Shown here piece after piece: positions 40,864 to 50,242 of a DNA stretch of 64,000 bases. The position numbers and the translations under genes are program-made. The notes under the pieces were generated by a model. The model saw only the letters and a list, made by a program, of their open reading frames with translations, did no database searches and was not told the DNA's origin. Every line of letters starts with the position of its first letter. Within the stretch, counting starts at the first letter, position 1. Origin of the DNA: DASTEQ01 sp040905185 (lineage in GTDB: Bacteria; Chloroflexota; Limnocylindria; QHBO01); assembly GCA_040905185.1 (NCBI GenBank), contig JBBDRZ010000007.1, forward strand, positions 434,001 through 498,000. Direction: 5' to 3'.

Positions 40864-42501
40864 CTACCCTTCGAAGACGGCCGCCCCTTCGACGAAAGTC
40901 GTCACCACCCTCGCGTCCGCCGTTCGGCCATCGGGAATGGCTCGCAGATCGCGGTCGAGGACGACCAGGTCAGCCAGCTTGCCCACCTCGATCGTCCCGG
41001 TATCGGCCTCCATTCGGTTCACCCACGCCGAACCCATGGTGAATGCCGCCAACGCGGTGTCCAGGTCCAACCGCTGGTCCGGCCGGAAAGGATCGGCATC
41101 GCGCTGGCTGGGGTCGACCCGTCGGATGGCGACCTCGATCTCCTCCAGGGGATTCGCGGTCGTGACCGTCCAGTCGCTGCCGCCCGCGAGGCGGGCCCCG
41201 GAGCGGCGGAGATCCCCGAACGCGTATCGGGCGCCAACCCGCTTTGCGCCGAGGCGCGGCATCAGGATTTCGCGCGTGTCCCGGTCGTCCTTCGCCCAGA
41301 AGGGCTGCATGTTGGCGGCCACGTCAAGCGCCGCGAAGCGGCTGATGTCGTCGGCATGGATCAGCTCGATGTGGGCGATCGAGTGCCGGACGTCACGGGG
41401 ACCGTTGGCCGCCCGCGCGGCGGCCACGGCGTCCAGCGCCTGGCGGACCGCACCGTCCCCGATGGCGTGGAAGTGGCTGTCGAACCCGTTGCGCTCCAGC
41501 TCGATGACCGCGGTCATGAGCTCCTCGTCGCCGTAGTTCGGGGTGCCGCGGTTGTCGGTGACCGCTCCATCGGTCCCCAGGTAGGGTTCCAGGACGACAG
41601 CGGTCCCGTTTTCGAACACCCCGTCCAGCCAGAACTTCACGACGTCCGCTCGCAATGCACCGATGCGCAGCGCCTCGCGCTGCGCCAGCAGACGGGGCAG
41701 GGGATCGGGCTCTTTCGTCTCCCCCCACGGCCACCACTGCTGGGCGGCCACCACCCGCGCGGTGAGTCGGCCGGACTCCGCCAGGTCACGATAGGCAGGC
41801 AGCCATTCGGGGTTGACGCCGGGGTCGTGCCAGGCGGTGATGCCCAGCGAATGGAGGTGCCGCTGGCTGTGGAGGAGTGATTCCACCAGCTCAGCGTGGG
41901 TTGGCTCCGGGACGAGCCGGTCGACCAGCCCCTGGGCCGTCTCGGACAGGAGCCCCACCGGCGTCCCGTCGGGGTCGCGCTCGATGCGGCCGTACGCGGG
42001 GTCTGGGGTCTCGGCCGTGATACCGGCCAGCTCCAGGGCCCTGGTGTTGACCCACGTCGAGTGTCCGTCGTATGCGGTCAGCAACACCGGCCGGTCGCCG
42101 ACTACTCGATCCAGGGTCTCCCGGCGCGGAATGCCGCCCGGAAAGGGACCATAGGTCCATCCGTTCCCGGTCAGCCACTCCAGCTCGGGATGCCCGGCGG
42201 CGTAGGCGGCGAGGGCCGCCAGGTAGGCATCCTGGTCAGGAAGGCCGTGGAGGTTGCATCTGCGCAGGGTCAGGCCGCCGTACACCGGGTGGACGTGCGC
42301 GTCCTGGAATCCGGGGAGCAGCGTCTCCCCGTGGAGGCGGACGAGGCGTGTCTTCGGGCCGACCAGCCTCTCCACGTCCGCAGCGGTCCCGACGGCGCTG
42401 ATGCGTCCCGCGCTCACCGCAACCGCATCCGCGAGCCGGGATCGGGGCGCGATGGGTTCGACGCGCGCGCCGACCAGCACCAGGTCGGCGGGTTGGGTCA
42501 C
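40864..42501 (-). CDS. Amidohydrolase family 3 (YtcJ-like)
   Basis: The 545 residues fit the metal-dependent hydrolase superfamily, family 3: metal ligands H69 and H71 in GFQDAHVHPVYGG, further ligands in HFHAIGDGAVRQAL and RHSIAHIELIHADD, the substrate loop QPFWAKDDRDT, and the late Asp in LAGGSDWTVTTANPLEE. YtcJ-like enzymes hydrolyse N-formyl or imide bonds. The GTG start overlaps the stop of the gene at 42498 (GTGA). Converges with the subtilase. Confidence 0.85.
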   Translation of the reverse strand: MTQPADLVLVGARVEPIAPRSRLADAVAVSAGRISAVGTAADVERLVGPKTRLVRLHGETLLPGFQDAHVHPVYGGLTLRRCNLHGLPDQDAYLAALAAYAAGHPELEWLTGNGWTYGPFPGGIPRRETLDRVVGDRPVLLTAYDGHSTWVNTRALELAGITAETPDPAYGRIERDPDGTPVGLLSETAQGLVDRLVPEPTHAELVESLLHSQRHLHSLGITAWHDPGVNPEWLPAYRDLAESGRLTARVVAAQQWWPWGETKEPDPLPRLLAQREALRIGALRADVVKFWLDGVFENGTAVVLEPYLGTDGAVTDNRGTPNYGDEELMTAVIELERNGFDSHFHAIGDGAVRQALDAVAAARAANGPRDVRHSIAHIELIHADDISRFAALDVAANMQPFWAKDDRDTREILMPRLGAKRVGARYAFGDLRRSGARLAGGSDWTVTTANPLEEIEVAIRRVDPSQRDADPFRPDQRLDLDTALAAFTMGSAWVNRMEADTGTIEVGKLADLVVLDRDLRAIPDGRTADARVVTTFVEGAAVFEG

Positions 42502-42773
42502 TCCTCGCCGACGGTCGTGATTCGGCGGCGGGTGGAGACCTCGACCTGCGACTCTTTCCCCTCGTGGGCAGGGAACTCGACCAATGCAATCAAGCGGCTG
42601 GCCATGAAGCGTCCGGTCCGCACCGGGGTCCCGGATCGGGTCACCTCGCTGACCTCGACCACGCCCCGGCTGGTGGCCACTTCCAGGCGCCGCCCGGCGC
42701 GAGTGGCCTCGATCACGAAGGTCTGCGTGCCCTGGCCGGTGTCGACCACGGCCTCGACTCGATCACCCTTCAT
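42498..42773 (-). CDS. Small beta-rich hypothetical protein
   Basis: The 91 residues (MKGDRVEAVVDTGQGTQTFV to RRRITTVGEE) are mainly alternating strands and lack a signal peptide. I do not recognise the family. It starts with ATG 6 nt after TACTCT and is followed by the amidohydrolase with a GTGA overlap, so the two are coexpressed. A role in that enzyme's substrate handling is possible but not shown. Confidence 0.6.
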   Translation of the reverse strand: MKGDRVEAVVDTGQGTQTFVIEATRAGRRLEVATSRGVVEVSEVTRSGTPVRTGRFMASRLIALVEFPAHEGKESQVEVSTRRRITTVGEE

Positions 42774-42779
42774 GGCGTG

Positions 42780-42785
42780 AGAGTA
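42780..42785 (-). promoter_or_regulatory. Leaderless -10 of the 42773 gene
   Basis: TACTCT on the minus strand ends 6 nt before the ATG at 42773; there is no Shine-Dalgarno. Confidence 0.5.
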
Positions 42786-42892
42786 CCAGCGACATCTGTC
42801 CTCTAACCGTCAGCCATGCGTTCAAGGACGATGACCGGGAGCCGGCGACCAGATCCAGCGGTAGGGTCACAGCCGGCCCAGAGGTCGTCCCT

Positions 42893-42898
42893 TAGCAT
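42893..42898 (+). promoter_or_regulatory. Leaderless -10 of the kinase gene
   Basis: TAGCAT lies 6 nt before GTG 42905 and fixes that start rather than the nearby upstream one. Confidence 0.55.
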
Positions 42899-42904
42899 GT
42901 GCGC

Positions 42905-44382
42905 GTGACCGCGCCCGAACCCGAAACGCCGCGCCTCCCGGAATCCCTCGCCGAGCGATACGTCCTCGAACAACGGCTCGCGAGCGGCGGCAGTGCGGAG
43001 GTTTGGCGGGGACGGGATACGGTTCTGGAGCGTCCGGTGGCGGTCAAGGTGCTCCACCGCCACCTGCTGGCCGATCCCACCACCCGCACTCGCCTCATCC
43101 AGGAGGCGCGGGCTGCGGCCTCCCTCTCGCATCCAGGCATCGTCGCCGTGTACGACGTGGCGATCGACGAAGAGGCATCGGCGGCCGTCATCCTCGAGCT
43201 GGTCGAGGGCGAGTCATTGGCCGATCGGCTCAAGCGCGAGGGCGCGCTGCCGCCGCGGGCCGCGGTGCGGATCGCGGCCGAGGTCGCGGAAGCGCTGGCC
43301 CACGCGCACGAACGCGGCGTGGTGCACCGGGACGTCAAGGCCGCGAACGTGCTCCTCGGCGTGGATGGCGAGGCCCGCCTGGCGGATTTCGGGATCGCTC
43401 GCCTGCTGGCGGACGAAGCCCAACGGCTGACCGATACCGGCACGATTGCCGGCACCCTGCGATACCTGGCCCCCGAGCAACTGCGGGGTGAGCCGGCCGG
43501 CCCCCCGGCCGACGTATATGCGGTTGGCGTTCTGCTGACCGAGATGCTGACCGGACAACCTCCCTACCAGGTCAGCTCGCCGGTTGCCCTGGCAGCGGCG
43601 CAGCGGACGCCTCCGATGGTGATCGAGGGCGCCCCGCCGTCGCTGTCGGCGATCGTGCGCCCCACCCTCGACCCAGATCCGGAGCGGCGTCCGTCGTCCG
43701 CGGGAGCGCTGGCCGCCCAATTGCGAAGTTGGCTGGAGACCGATGCGGCCCCAGGGGCCCTCGACCACGCACTCGACGAACCGACCCTTCCCGCTATCCC
43801 CCTCCCGGGCATACCTCCCGTCGTGCCTGTTCCCCCCGCCCCTCCGGTAACCCAGGTCCCGTCCGCGCCCGCCGGTTCGGGGCCTGGTGCCCGTGAAACG
43901 AGGCCGCCACTCCGCCTGTCCCCGGGGACGGCGGTCGTGGTCGCCGCGCTGGGGATCTTCCTCGCGCTGGTGCTGCTGCTGGCGGCCGTCACGGTTCCGG
44001 ATGCGCCGGGGGCGAGCCCTTCCCCAACTGCGTTCGCTACGCCATCTCCATCCCCTACGGCCAGTCCATCCCCGACGCCCGTGCCCGCCCCGCTCACGCT
44101 CTCCGAAGCGATCGATGCGTTCAAGGACCTAGTGGACAGCGGCGATGAGGAGGGTCTGATCGAATCCGAGGCCCCCACGACCTCGATGAGCTCGCCGATG
44201 ACGTTGCCAAAGCGGTGGAGGATGGCACGCAGGGCGACGTCAATAAGGCCTTCCGCGATCTCCGACGCGCCATCGATCGTTTCGAGCAGGATGGACGCAT
44301 CGGTTCTGCCGACATGGCTGCCAGCCTTCAGGACGCCGTGGACGACATCGAGGCGGCCCAGCCCGGAAGTGGTAGCGACTAG
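42905..44382 (+). CDS. Ser/Thr protein kinase (PknB-like), tail frameshifted
   Basis: The catalytic domain (about 19-278) has the glycine loop RLASGGSAEVW, K48, HRD at 141-143, DFG at 161-163 and APE at 189-191. A Pro-rich linker, a membrane helix (342-363) and a Ser/Pro/Thr-rich outside stalk follow. Near 44172-44176, in a run of five C, the frame must change: downstream the correct frame reads DLDELADDVAKAVEDGTQGD and ends at TAG 44380-44382. The uncorrected frame ends in a nonsense tail at 44395. A missing base in the C run, sequencing error or real mutation, explains it. It probably senses outside signals. Confidence 0.8.
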
Positions 44383-44385
44383 ACT
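44380..44385 (+). promoter_or_regulatory. Leaderless -10 of the molybdopterin oxidoreductase gene
   Basis: TAGACT lies 6 nt before GTG 44392 and overlaps the kinase stop codon TAG in the corrected frame. Confidence 0.55.
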
Positions 44386-44391
44386 CGGCGC

Positions 44392-45015
44392 GTGACGGAT
44401 CGCTTCGTCTCGCGCGGCTTCATCGGCCGCAAGCGCGACACCGATACCGACCGCGCGGGCCGCACGCCACCCGGCCAGTACCTGACCGACGGGTTCCCGG
44501 TCCTTTCCGCGGGTCCCACCCCGCAGATCCCGCTCGACCAATGGGAGTTCACGATCGAGGGCCTGGTGCCGGCGCCAGTTCGCTGGAGTTGGGAGCAGTT
44601 CCTTGCCCTGCCGGCGCGCGACTGGACGGTCGACATCAGTTGCGTCACGAAATGGACCAAGCTCGACACCGGCTGGCACGGGGTGAGCGTCGACGATCTT
44701 CTCGCGGCCGTGGAGCTCGACCCGCGGGCGCAATTCGTCACCGCCCATTCGTACGGGGGCTACACGACCAACCTGCCCCTCACCGATGTCCTGAACAACC
44801 AGGCCTTCGTCGCGTATCAATACGACGGGTCCCCGCTCGAGCCGGCGCATGGTGGCCCGGCCCGGCTGGTCGTTCCGCACCTGTACTTCTGGAAGAGCGC
44901 GAAGTGGGTGCGCGGCCTGCGCCTGATCGAGCATGACGTGCCCGGCTTCTGGGAGTCGCTTGGCTACCACAACCGTGGCGACCCTTGGCGCGAAGAGCGC
45001 TACTCCGGCGACTGA
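44392..45015 (+). CDS. Sulfite-oxidase-like molybdopterin oxidoreductase (cytosolic, MsrP-like)
   Basis: The 207-residue protein is a SUOX-fold Moco domain: the cofactor-binding cysteine is C84 in DISCVTKWTKLDTGWHGV, then SYGGYTTNLPL and PHLYFWKSAKWVRGL. Unlike MsrP it has no Tat signal. It is the first gene of an operon with a flavin reductase and a zinc-ribbon protein, a set known from other bacteria. The electron donor is likely the FAD/NAD domain encoded next. The oxidised substrate is unknown. Confidence 0.85.
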   Translation: MTDRFVSRGFIGRKRDTDTDRAGRTPPGQYLTDGFPVLSAGPTPQIPLDQWEFTIEGLVPAPVRWSWEQFLALPARDWTVDISCVTKWTKLDTGWHGVSVDDLLAAVELDPRAQFVTAHSYGGYTTNLPLTDVLNNQAFVAYQYDGSPLEPAHGGPARLVVPHLYFWKSAKWVRGLRLIEHDVPGFWESLGYHNRGDPWREERYSGD

Positions 45016-45030
45016 ACCCGAACCGTACCG

Positions 45031-45771
45031 ATGCCGTCGCAACCGCTGGGATGGAAGGTTGCCACGGTCGCCGAGATCCGCGATGAGACGTCCGACGTGA
45101 AATCGTTCTCGTTGCTCGTGCCGCAATGGCAGACCCATCGCCCGGGGCAGCATGTCGACGTGCGACTCACCGCCGCTGACGGGTACCAGGCCCAGCGCAG
45201 CTACTCCATCGCCTCCGCACCTGGGCCCGATGGCCGGGTGGACCTGACGGTCGAACGGATCGCCGAGGGTGAGGTCTCCCCGTACTTTCACGACGTCCTC
45301 GTCACCGGGGACGAGGTCGAGGTGCGGGGGCCGATCGGGGGCTACTTCGTATGGGAACCCTCGTTCGGAGGCCCACTTCTCCTGATCGCAGGCGGGTCGG
45401 GAATCGTGCCGCTGATGGCGATCCTGCGAGAACGAGCGGGGGTCGATGCGCCGGTTTCAGCGACGCTGGTGTACAGCTCACGAACCTGGGACGACGTCAT
45501 CTATCGCGACGAGCTGGAGGAACTGGCGGCGAATGAAGACGGACTCCGGGTCCTCCACACCCTTACCCGTGCTCAGCCTCCCGGATGGACCGGATTCGGA
45601 CGGCGCATCGATAGACCCATGTTGGAGGAGGCGTTGGGAGGCATCGGTCCCCAGCCCTTGACCTACATCTGCGGGCCGACCCTCCTGGTGGAGGCGGCCG
45701 CCAACAGCCTGGTCGAACTCGGGGTGGATCCCGGCCGGATCCGGACCGAGCGCTTCGGGCCCACGAGCTGA
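45031..45771 (+). CDS. FAD/NAD(P)-binding oxidoreductase (FNR-like)
   Basis: The 246 residues form a ferredoxin-reductase fold: FAD-binding motif RSYSIASAPG in the first half and an NAD domain with IAGGSGIVPLMAILRE and CGPTLLVEAAANSLVELGV. It lies 15 nt after the Moco enzyme and presumably passes electrons from NAD(P)H to it. A zinc-ribbon gene follows 9 nt later. Confidence 0.87.
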   Translation: MPSQPLGWKVATVAEIRDETSDVKSFSLLVPQWQTHRPGQHVDVRLTAADGYQAQRSYSIASAPGPDGRVDLTVERIAEGEVSPYFHDVLVTGDEVEVRGPIGGYFVWEPSFGGPLLLIAGGSGIVPLMAILRERAGVDAPVSATLVYSSRTWDDVIYRDELEELAANEDGLRVLHTLTRAQPPGWTGFGRRIDRPMLEEALGGIGPQPLTYICGPTLLVEAAANSLVELGVDPGRIRTERFGPTS

Positions 45772-45780
45772 GGGAACGCG

Positions 45781-46050
45781 ATGATCGATGAACGCCTGGT
45801 TCTCGACGCGAACGCGGTCGCGGGCGATCTTGAGGAGCTGTTCGGGATCGACCTGACGGTGGTCGTGCACCGCTGCGCACATTGCGGTCATCGGGGGCCG
45901 ATGGCCACCCTACTCGCCTACGTTCACGGCCCAGGCACCGTGCTGCGCTGCTCGACTTGCCACGGGATCGTGATGCGCTACGTGCTCGCCCCGTCGGGAG
46001 CGCGGATCGACCTCCGCGGCGCGGCGGAGCTGCGGTTCTTCGGGAGCTAG
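45781..46050 (+). CDS. DUF6510 zinc-ribbon protein
   Basis: The 89 residues carry two CxxC knuckles, C32-AH-C35 and C57-ST-C60, in a zinc-ribbon arrangement typical of DUF6510. It is the third gene of the sulfite-oxidase-like operon and may assist cofactor handling or regulation. Function not established. Confidence 0.78.
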   Translation: MIDERLVLDANAVAGDLEELFGIDLTVVVHRCAHCGHRGPMATLLAYVHGPGTVLRCSTCHGIVMRYVLAPSGARIDLRGAAELRFFGS

Positions 46051-46054
46051 CCGG

Positions 46055-47710
46055 CTACTTCAGGTCGGCCAAGACCTCATTCGCGGCACGAACGCCGGTG
46101 ATCGCGCCGCCCTCCATCCAGCCTTGGAAGTCCACCGAGGTGTGCTCGCCCGCGAAGTGGACATTGCCCTGGCGGACGCCCTCGTAGCCACCGATGGTGT
46201 GGTACTGGCCGACTCGCCAATACGAGTAGGAGCAGTTGTAGTTCGGGTCGAGATGCGGCAGCGAGAGCGATGCACGCCCGTTCCAGCGGTTCGAGTTCGA
46301 GATCCCCGGGTAGACCGGCTCGAGCTGCCTGAGGAACGTCTTGGCCGCGGCTGTCACCTGGCGGCTCTCCGACGCGCGCGTGTAGGGTCCAGAGGCGGCA
46401 ATCGAGTCAGTCACGTTGCCCCCGGTGTAATCGACCAGGATGCCGTGGGACCCAGCTTGGCCGCGCGTGACGTCCCAGGTGTTCTGGTAGCCCGTGTCCG
46501 CATACGACTCGCCGTTGCCGATCGCCGGCCACGGGCCGTCCGTGTTCCAGTGGCGGTCGGTGAACTGCACGTTGAGCTTCCCGTTGTGGCCCAGGCCGAG
46601 CTGTTCGATCGCCTGCACCTTCCGCGCGTCGAAACCGGCGCGCCGGTAATTGAGTGTGCGCAGGACGCCAAAGTGGAAAGCGAGGATGACGTGGTCGGCG
46701 GTCACCGTCCGTCTCCCGAATGGTGTGTCGAACTCGAGCGCGTAGACCCCTGCGCTTCGCGCGATCGTAGTCATTCGCCAGCCGGGCTGGACTGTTTCAG
46801 AAGGGAGCGCGTCGCGGATCGCCTCCGGCAGGCTCTGGTTGCCGGCAAAGATGTGGTAGCGCTCGTCGCTGCCGCCGAAGACCGCAAAGTTGCCGGGCGA
46901 GGCGTTGTACCCGAGCAGATAGACGAGGTTGAGCGATGACTGGTCGGTGGTCGGCGCGCCGAACTCGATGTCGTAGGCGACGTCGAGGAGCTGTCCCAGG
47001 GGTGAGCCATGACCGCCCGGGACGCGGGTCTCGATCCAGTCGTAGATGCTCGTGTTATCGAGCGCGATCCCCTCAGGTGTGTTGATCTCGAAGGTCGTGG
47101 GGTAGCTCGCCGCCCAGGTGTCCCTCGAAAGCGCCTGGTGAACGGGCTGGAAGTCCTGATCAGCCTGCGCCTTCGGGTAGTAGGAGCCATCGAAGAAGTA
47201 GGTCGGCTCGGATCCGTTTGGCTCAGCGCCGACGAGGTCGACGAGCTTCAGCCTGAACCGCTGGGCGAGGAACCGGACCGTCTTGTGGCCCGTGTCGATC
47301 AGCTCGCCGCCCCACTCGGTGATCTGGCCGTCGGCCCAGTAGCCGCTGCGATCCGTGAACATCCGCCCACCGACCCGATCGCGCGATGACTCGTAGACCG
47401 TCGAGGTAACACCCCTGTCGGCCAGCGTCAGGGCGGCCGTCAGGCCGGCAATGCCGCCGCCAACGATAGCGATCCGCGGGCTTGCCGCTCTCGTCCGGGT
47501 GGGAAACAGGAGGCGCCCACCGAACATGGCAGCCGCGCCGAGGGCCGCGCTCCCAGCGAGAAACTCCCGGCGCGTCAGCCGGTCGTGCTGTGGTTCGCCC
47601 GCGCTGAGGCGCTCTTCGCGGATCCGGTGGACATCCACGCCCCGTCGCTCGGCCTCGGCGTGGTCGGCGGCCATCTGCTGCAGCGCGCGCATGAGGGGGG
47701 TCCGGGCCAC
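46055..47710 (-). CDS. Tat-exported flavin amine oxidase
   Basis: The 551 residues have a twin-arginine signal (R47-R48 in RLTRREFLAGSAALGAA) and a flavin-containing amine oxidase fold: dinucleotide loop VGGGIAGLTAALTLADRG at 84-101, TVYESSRDRVGGRMFT, and the late FAD segment VHFAGEHTSVDFQGWMEGG. Amine oxidases of this type oxidise amino acids or polyamines. It converges with the DUF6510 gene with 4 nt between. Confidence 0.85.
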   Translation of the reverse strand: MARTPLMRALQQMAADHAEAERRGVDVHRIREERLSAGEPQHDRLTRREFLAGSAALGAAAMFGGRLLFPTRTRAASPRIAIVGGGIAGLTAALTLADRGVTSTVYESSRDRVGGRMFTDRSGYWADGQITEWGGELIDTGHKTVRFLAQRFRLKLVDLVGAEPNGSEPTYFFDGSYYPKAQADQDFQPVHQALSRDTWAASYPTTFEINTPEGIALDNTSIYDWIETRVPGGHGSPLGQLLDVAYDIEFGAPTTDQSSLNLVYLLGYNASPGNFAVFGGSDERYHIFAGNQSLPEAIRDALPSETVQPGWRMTTIARSAGVYALEFDTPFGRRTVTADHVILAFHFGVLRTLNYRRAGFDARKVQAIEQLGLGHNGKLNVQFTDRHWNTDGPWPAIGNGESYADTGYQNTWDVTRGQAGSHGILVDYTGGNVTDSIAASGPYTRASESRQVTAAAKTFLRQLEPVYPGISNSNRWNGRASLSLPHLDPNYNCSYSYWRVGQYHTIGGYEGVRQGNVHFAGEHTSVDFQGWMEGGAITGVRAANEVLADLK

Positions 47711-47852
47711 ACTTGACCTTCCTTCTGGGGCCTGCTTGATCCTCCGAGTCTAGCCCTGACCCGGCGCTCAACTCAAGGCCGTGCACCGCAACGGTAAGCC
47801 GATGGAGTAATGCGCCTGAAGCTCCCCAGTGGACCTGACCTCGGCCCTACAA

Positions 47853-47882
47853 TCCGTCCCGAGATCCCGACGCCAGGATCGG
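47853..47882 (+). other. Inverted repeat upstream of the first PAAKK gene
   Basis: GTCCCGA and TCGGGAC arms near 47853-47882 could fold in the leader of the PAAKK gene, 10 nt before its Shine-Dalgarno. A role in attenuation or as a terminator is possible. Confidence 0.3.
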
Positions 47883-47904
47883 GACGCCCAATGGAGGAAT
47901 GAGC

Positions 47905-47985
47905 GTGGCCCCAAAGAAGCCTGCGGCCAAGAAGCCTGCGGCCAAGAAGCCTGCGGCCAAGAAGCCTGCGGCCAAGAAGAAGTAA
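47905..47985 (+). CDS. PAAKK-repeat basic mini-protein 1
   Basis: The 26-residue peptide reads MAPKK followed by four PAAKK repeats and a final K. GGAGG (47893-47897) is 7 nt before the GTG at 47905, the same spacing as in the second copy, which favours GTG over ATG 47899. It has no hydrophobic segment. The sequence resembles the Lys/Ala/Pro-rich tail of histone H1-like or HU-type DNA-binding proteins, without any globular part. A hairpin follows 5 nt after the stop. Confidence 0.6.
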   Translation: MAPKKPAAKKPAAKKPAAKKPAAKKK

Positions 47986-47989
47986 CCGC

Positions 47990-48012
47990 CCGAGGGCTGT
48001 ATCAGCCCCCGG
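47990..48012 (+). terminator. Hairpin after PAAKK gene 1
   Basis: CCGAGGGCTG and CAGCCCCCGG arms surround a TAT loop, with one mismatched pair. The same hairpin follows PAAKK gene 2. Confidence 0.6.
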
Positions 48013-48068
48013 CCACCAACCCGGCGTCAGGCGCGACTTCGGCGCCTGCGCCCGATGGAGGAATTAGG

Positions 48069-48143
48069 GTGAGCCACCACGACACGAAGAAGCCGGCTGC
48101 CAAGAAGCCTGCGGCCAAGAAGCCTGCGGCCAAGAAGAAGTAG
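48069..48143 (+). CDS. PAAKK-repeat basic mini-protein 2
   Basis: The 24-residue peptide reads MSHHDTKK, then three PAAKK repeats and a final K. GGAGG (48057-48061) is 7 nt before the GTG. It differs from copy 1 in its N-terminus (SHHDT) and in having one repeat fewer. It is a tandem duplicate with the same leader, gene and hairpin order. Probably a nucleic-acid binding peptide. Confidence 0.55.
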   Translation: MSHHDTKKPAAKKPAAKKPAAKKK

Positions 48144-48147
48144 CCCA

Positions 48148-48170
48148 CCGAAGGCTGTATCAGCCCTCGG
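48148..48170 (+). terminator. Hairpin after PAAKK gene 2
   Basis: CCGAAGGCTG and CAGCCCTCGG arms with a TAT loop, one mismatch; near-identical to the hairpin at 47990-48012. Confidence 0.6.
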
Positions 48171-48204
48171 TAACCAACCCCGGGTCAGGGTTGCCATCGG
48201 CTGG

Positions 48205-49395
48205 TTAATGCTGCCGCGAGGCTGTCCGCTTCGCGCGCCGTGCGCGAGGGCCTGGCGTGCTGGGCGCCGGCCCGGGATCGGGGTCCGCGCCGGACCGGCG
48301 TAGCCAGACGGGACGCCATTCCGCCGGCGCCGCGCCCGCGGACGTGGCGGTCGACTCCTCGGCAGGTGGCGCCCCATCGAAGCCGGTCGCGATGAGGGTG
48401 ACCTGCACCTCGTCCCGCAGGCGGCTGTCAAGGCTCATCCCAAACACGACGTTCGCGTCCTGGCCGGCCGTGGCAAGCACGGTCTTGGCCACCTCGTCGA
48501 GCTCGGCCAGCTTGAGCTTGCGCGAGCCACTCACGTTTAGCAGGATCGACGTTGCTCCTTCCATCCGAGCCTCGAGGAGGGTTGCCGCCATCGCGCTGCG
48601 AGTAGCCTCGGCGGCTCGGTTTTCGCCCCCTGCGCGACCGAGGCCTACCACGGCCGCCCCGCCACCCTGTAGGACCGCCCGCACGTCCGCGAAGTCAATG
48701 TTGATTCGGCCGGGGACCGCGATGAGAGCGACGATCTCGCCAAGGCTGCGGCGCAGGACCTCATCGATGGACCGGAACGCATCTTCCACCGTCACGTCGG
48801 CGGGCATGACGTCGCGCACCCGGTCGTTGGGAACAGTCGCCACTGCGTCGGCCTTGTCTTCCAGGATCCCCGCGGCGGTCTGCGCGACCTGCTGACGGCG
48901 AGCGCCCTCGAATCTGAACGGCTTGGTCACGACGGCCATGGTCAGGGCGCCGTGCTGGCGGGCGATATCGGCCACCACCGGAGCGGCGCCCGACCCGGTC
49001 CCACCGCCCAGCCCTGCCGTGATCACGACCAGGTCGGAACCCGCCAGCGCGCGGCCGATCACTTCGGCGCCGTCACGAGCCGCCGTCTCGCCGAGCGGAG
49101 CGTCACCACCGGTCCCAAGACCGTTGGTCATCGCTTTCCCGATCGCAATCTTCGTGCGGGCCGATGACCGACGCAGGGCGTGGAGATCGGTGTTCACCAC
49201 GACGTAGTCGACGCCACGCATCCCGGCCCGGATCATGGCCTCGACCGCGTTCGCGCCGCCGCCGCCGATGCCAACAACCCGAATGACGCGACCGCCGTGC
49301 GGCCGGGCACGCCTGACCACTGCCACACCGGCAACCAGCGCGACGACAGCGGCCGCCAGCAGAAGCTTGGTCAGATCGTTGGCGAGGAAGTCCAT
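48205..49395 (-). CDS. FtsZ homolog with N-terminal membrane anchor
   Basis: The 396 residues are an FtsZ: GGGGANAVEAMI (G-loop start), GGGTGSG at 130-136, the T7 catalytic loop NIDFADV at 232-238, and a C-terminal peptide-like WRPVWLRRS at 360-368. Unusually, it begins with MDFLANDLTKLLLAAAVVAL and a hydrophobic helix (about 10-27) followed by RRAR, which by the positive-inside rule leaves the GTPase in the cytoplasm. Normal FtsZ is soluble. The ATG fits a leaderless -10. It may be a second, membrane-bound FtsZ rather than the main one; the genome would need checking. Confidence 0.85.
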   Translation of the reverse strand: MDFLANDLTKLLLAAAVVALVAGVAVVRRARPHGGRVIRVVGIGGGGANAVEAMIRAGMRGVDYVVVNTDLHALRRSSARTKIAIGKAMTNGLGTGGDAPLGETAARDGAEVIGRALAGSDLVVITAGLGGGTGSGAAPVVADIARQHGALTMAVVTKPFRFEGARRQQVAQTAAGILEDKADAVATVPNDRVRDVMPADVTVEDAFRSIDEVLRRSLGEIVALIAVPGRINIDFADVRAVLQGGGAAVVGLGRAGGENRAAEATRSAMAATLLEARMEGATSILLNVSGSRKLKLAELDEVAKTVLATAGQDANVVFGMSLDSRLRDEVQVTLIATGFDGAPPAEESTATSAGAAPAEWRPVWLRRSGADPDPGPAPSTPGPRARRAKRTASRQH

Positions 49396-49401
49396 TACCC
49401 G

Positions 49402-49407
49402 ACGCTA
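49402..49407 (-). promoter_or_regulatory. Leaderless -10 of the FtsZ-like gene
   Basis: TAGCGT on the minus strand ends 6 nt before ATG 49395; no Shine-Dalgarno is present, which supports the start that includes the membrane anchor. Confidence 0.55.
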
Positions 49408-49465
49408 GCAGCCGAGGCGGTGCTTGGGACCTCGGCCACAAGTACCGGAGCGGGGGAAAGTCGTC

Positions 49466-50155
<690 letters not shown>

Positions 50156-50161
50156 GCATCC

Positions 50162-50167
50162 AGTCTA
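50162..50167 (-). promoter_or_regulatory. Leaderless -10 of msrA
   Basis: TAGACT on the minus strand lies 6 nt before ATG 50155. Confidence 0.55.
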
Positions 50168-50242
50168 CGGCAGCGGAGAGACCCTTCCCTTGAGGGGTAG
50201 AGGCGGCGCGATATTGCATTTCGGGGTGGACGGTTCGACCGG

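Noticed and set aside
44383..44395. Kinase protein tail beyond 44382
   Set aside because: The uncorrected frame gives low-complexity residues; the corrected frame ends at TAG 44380-44382 with sensible helical sequence.
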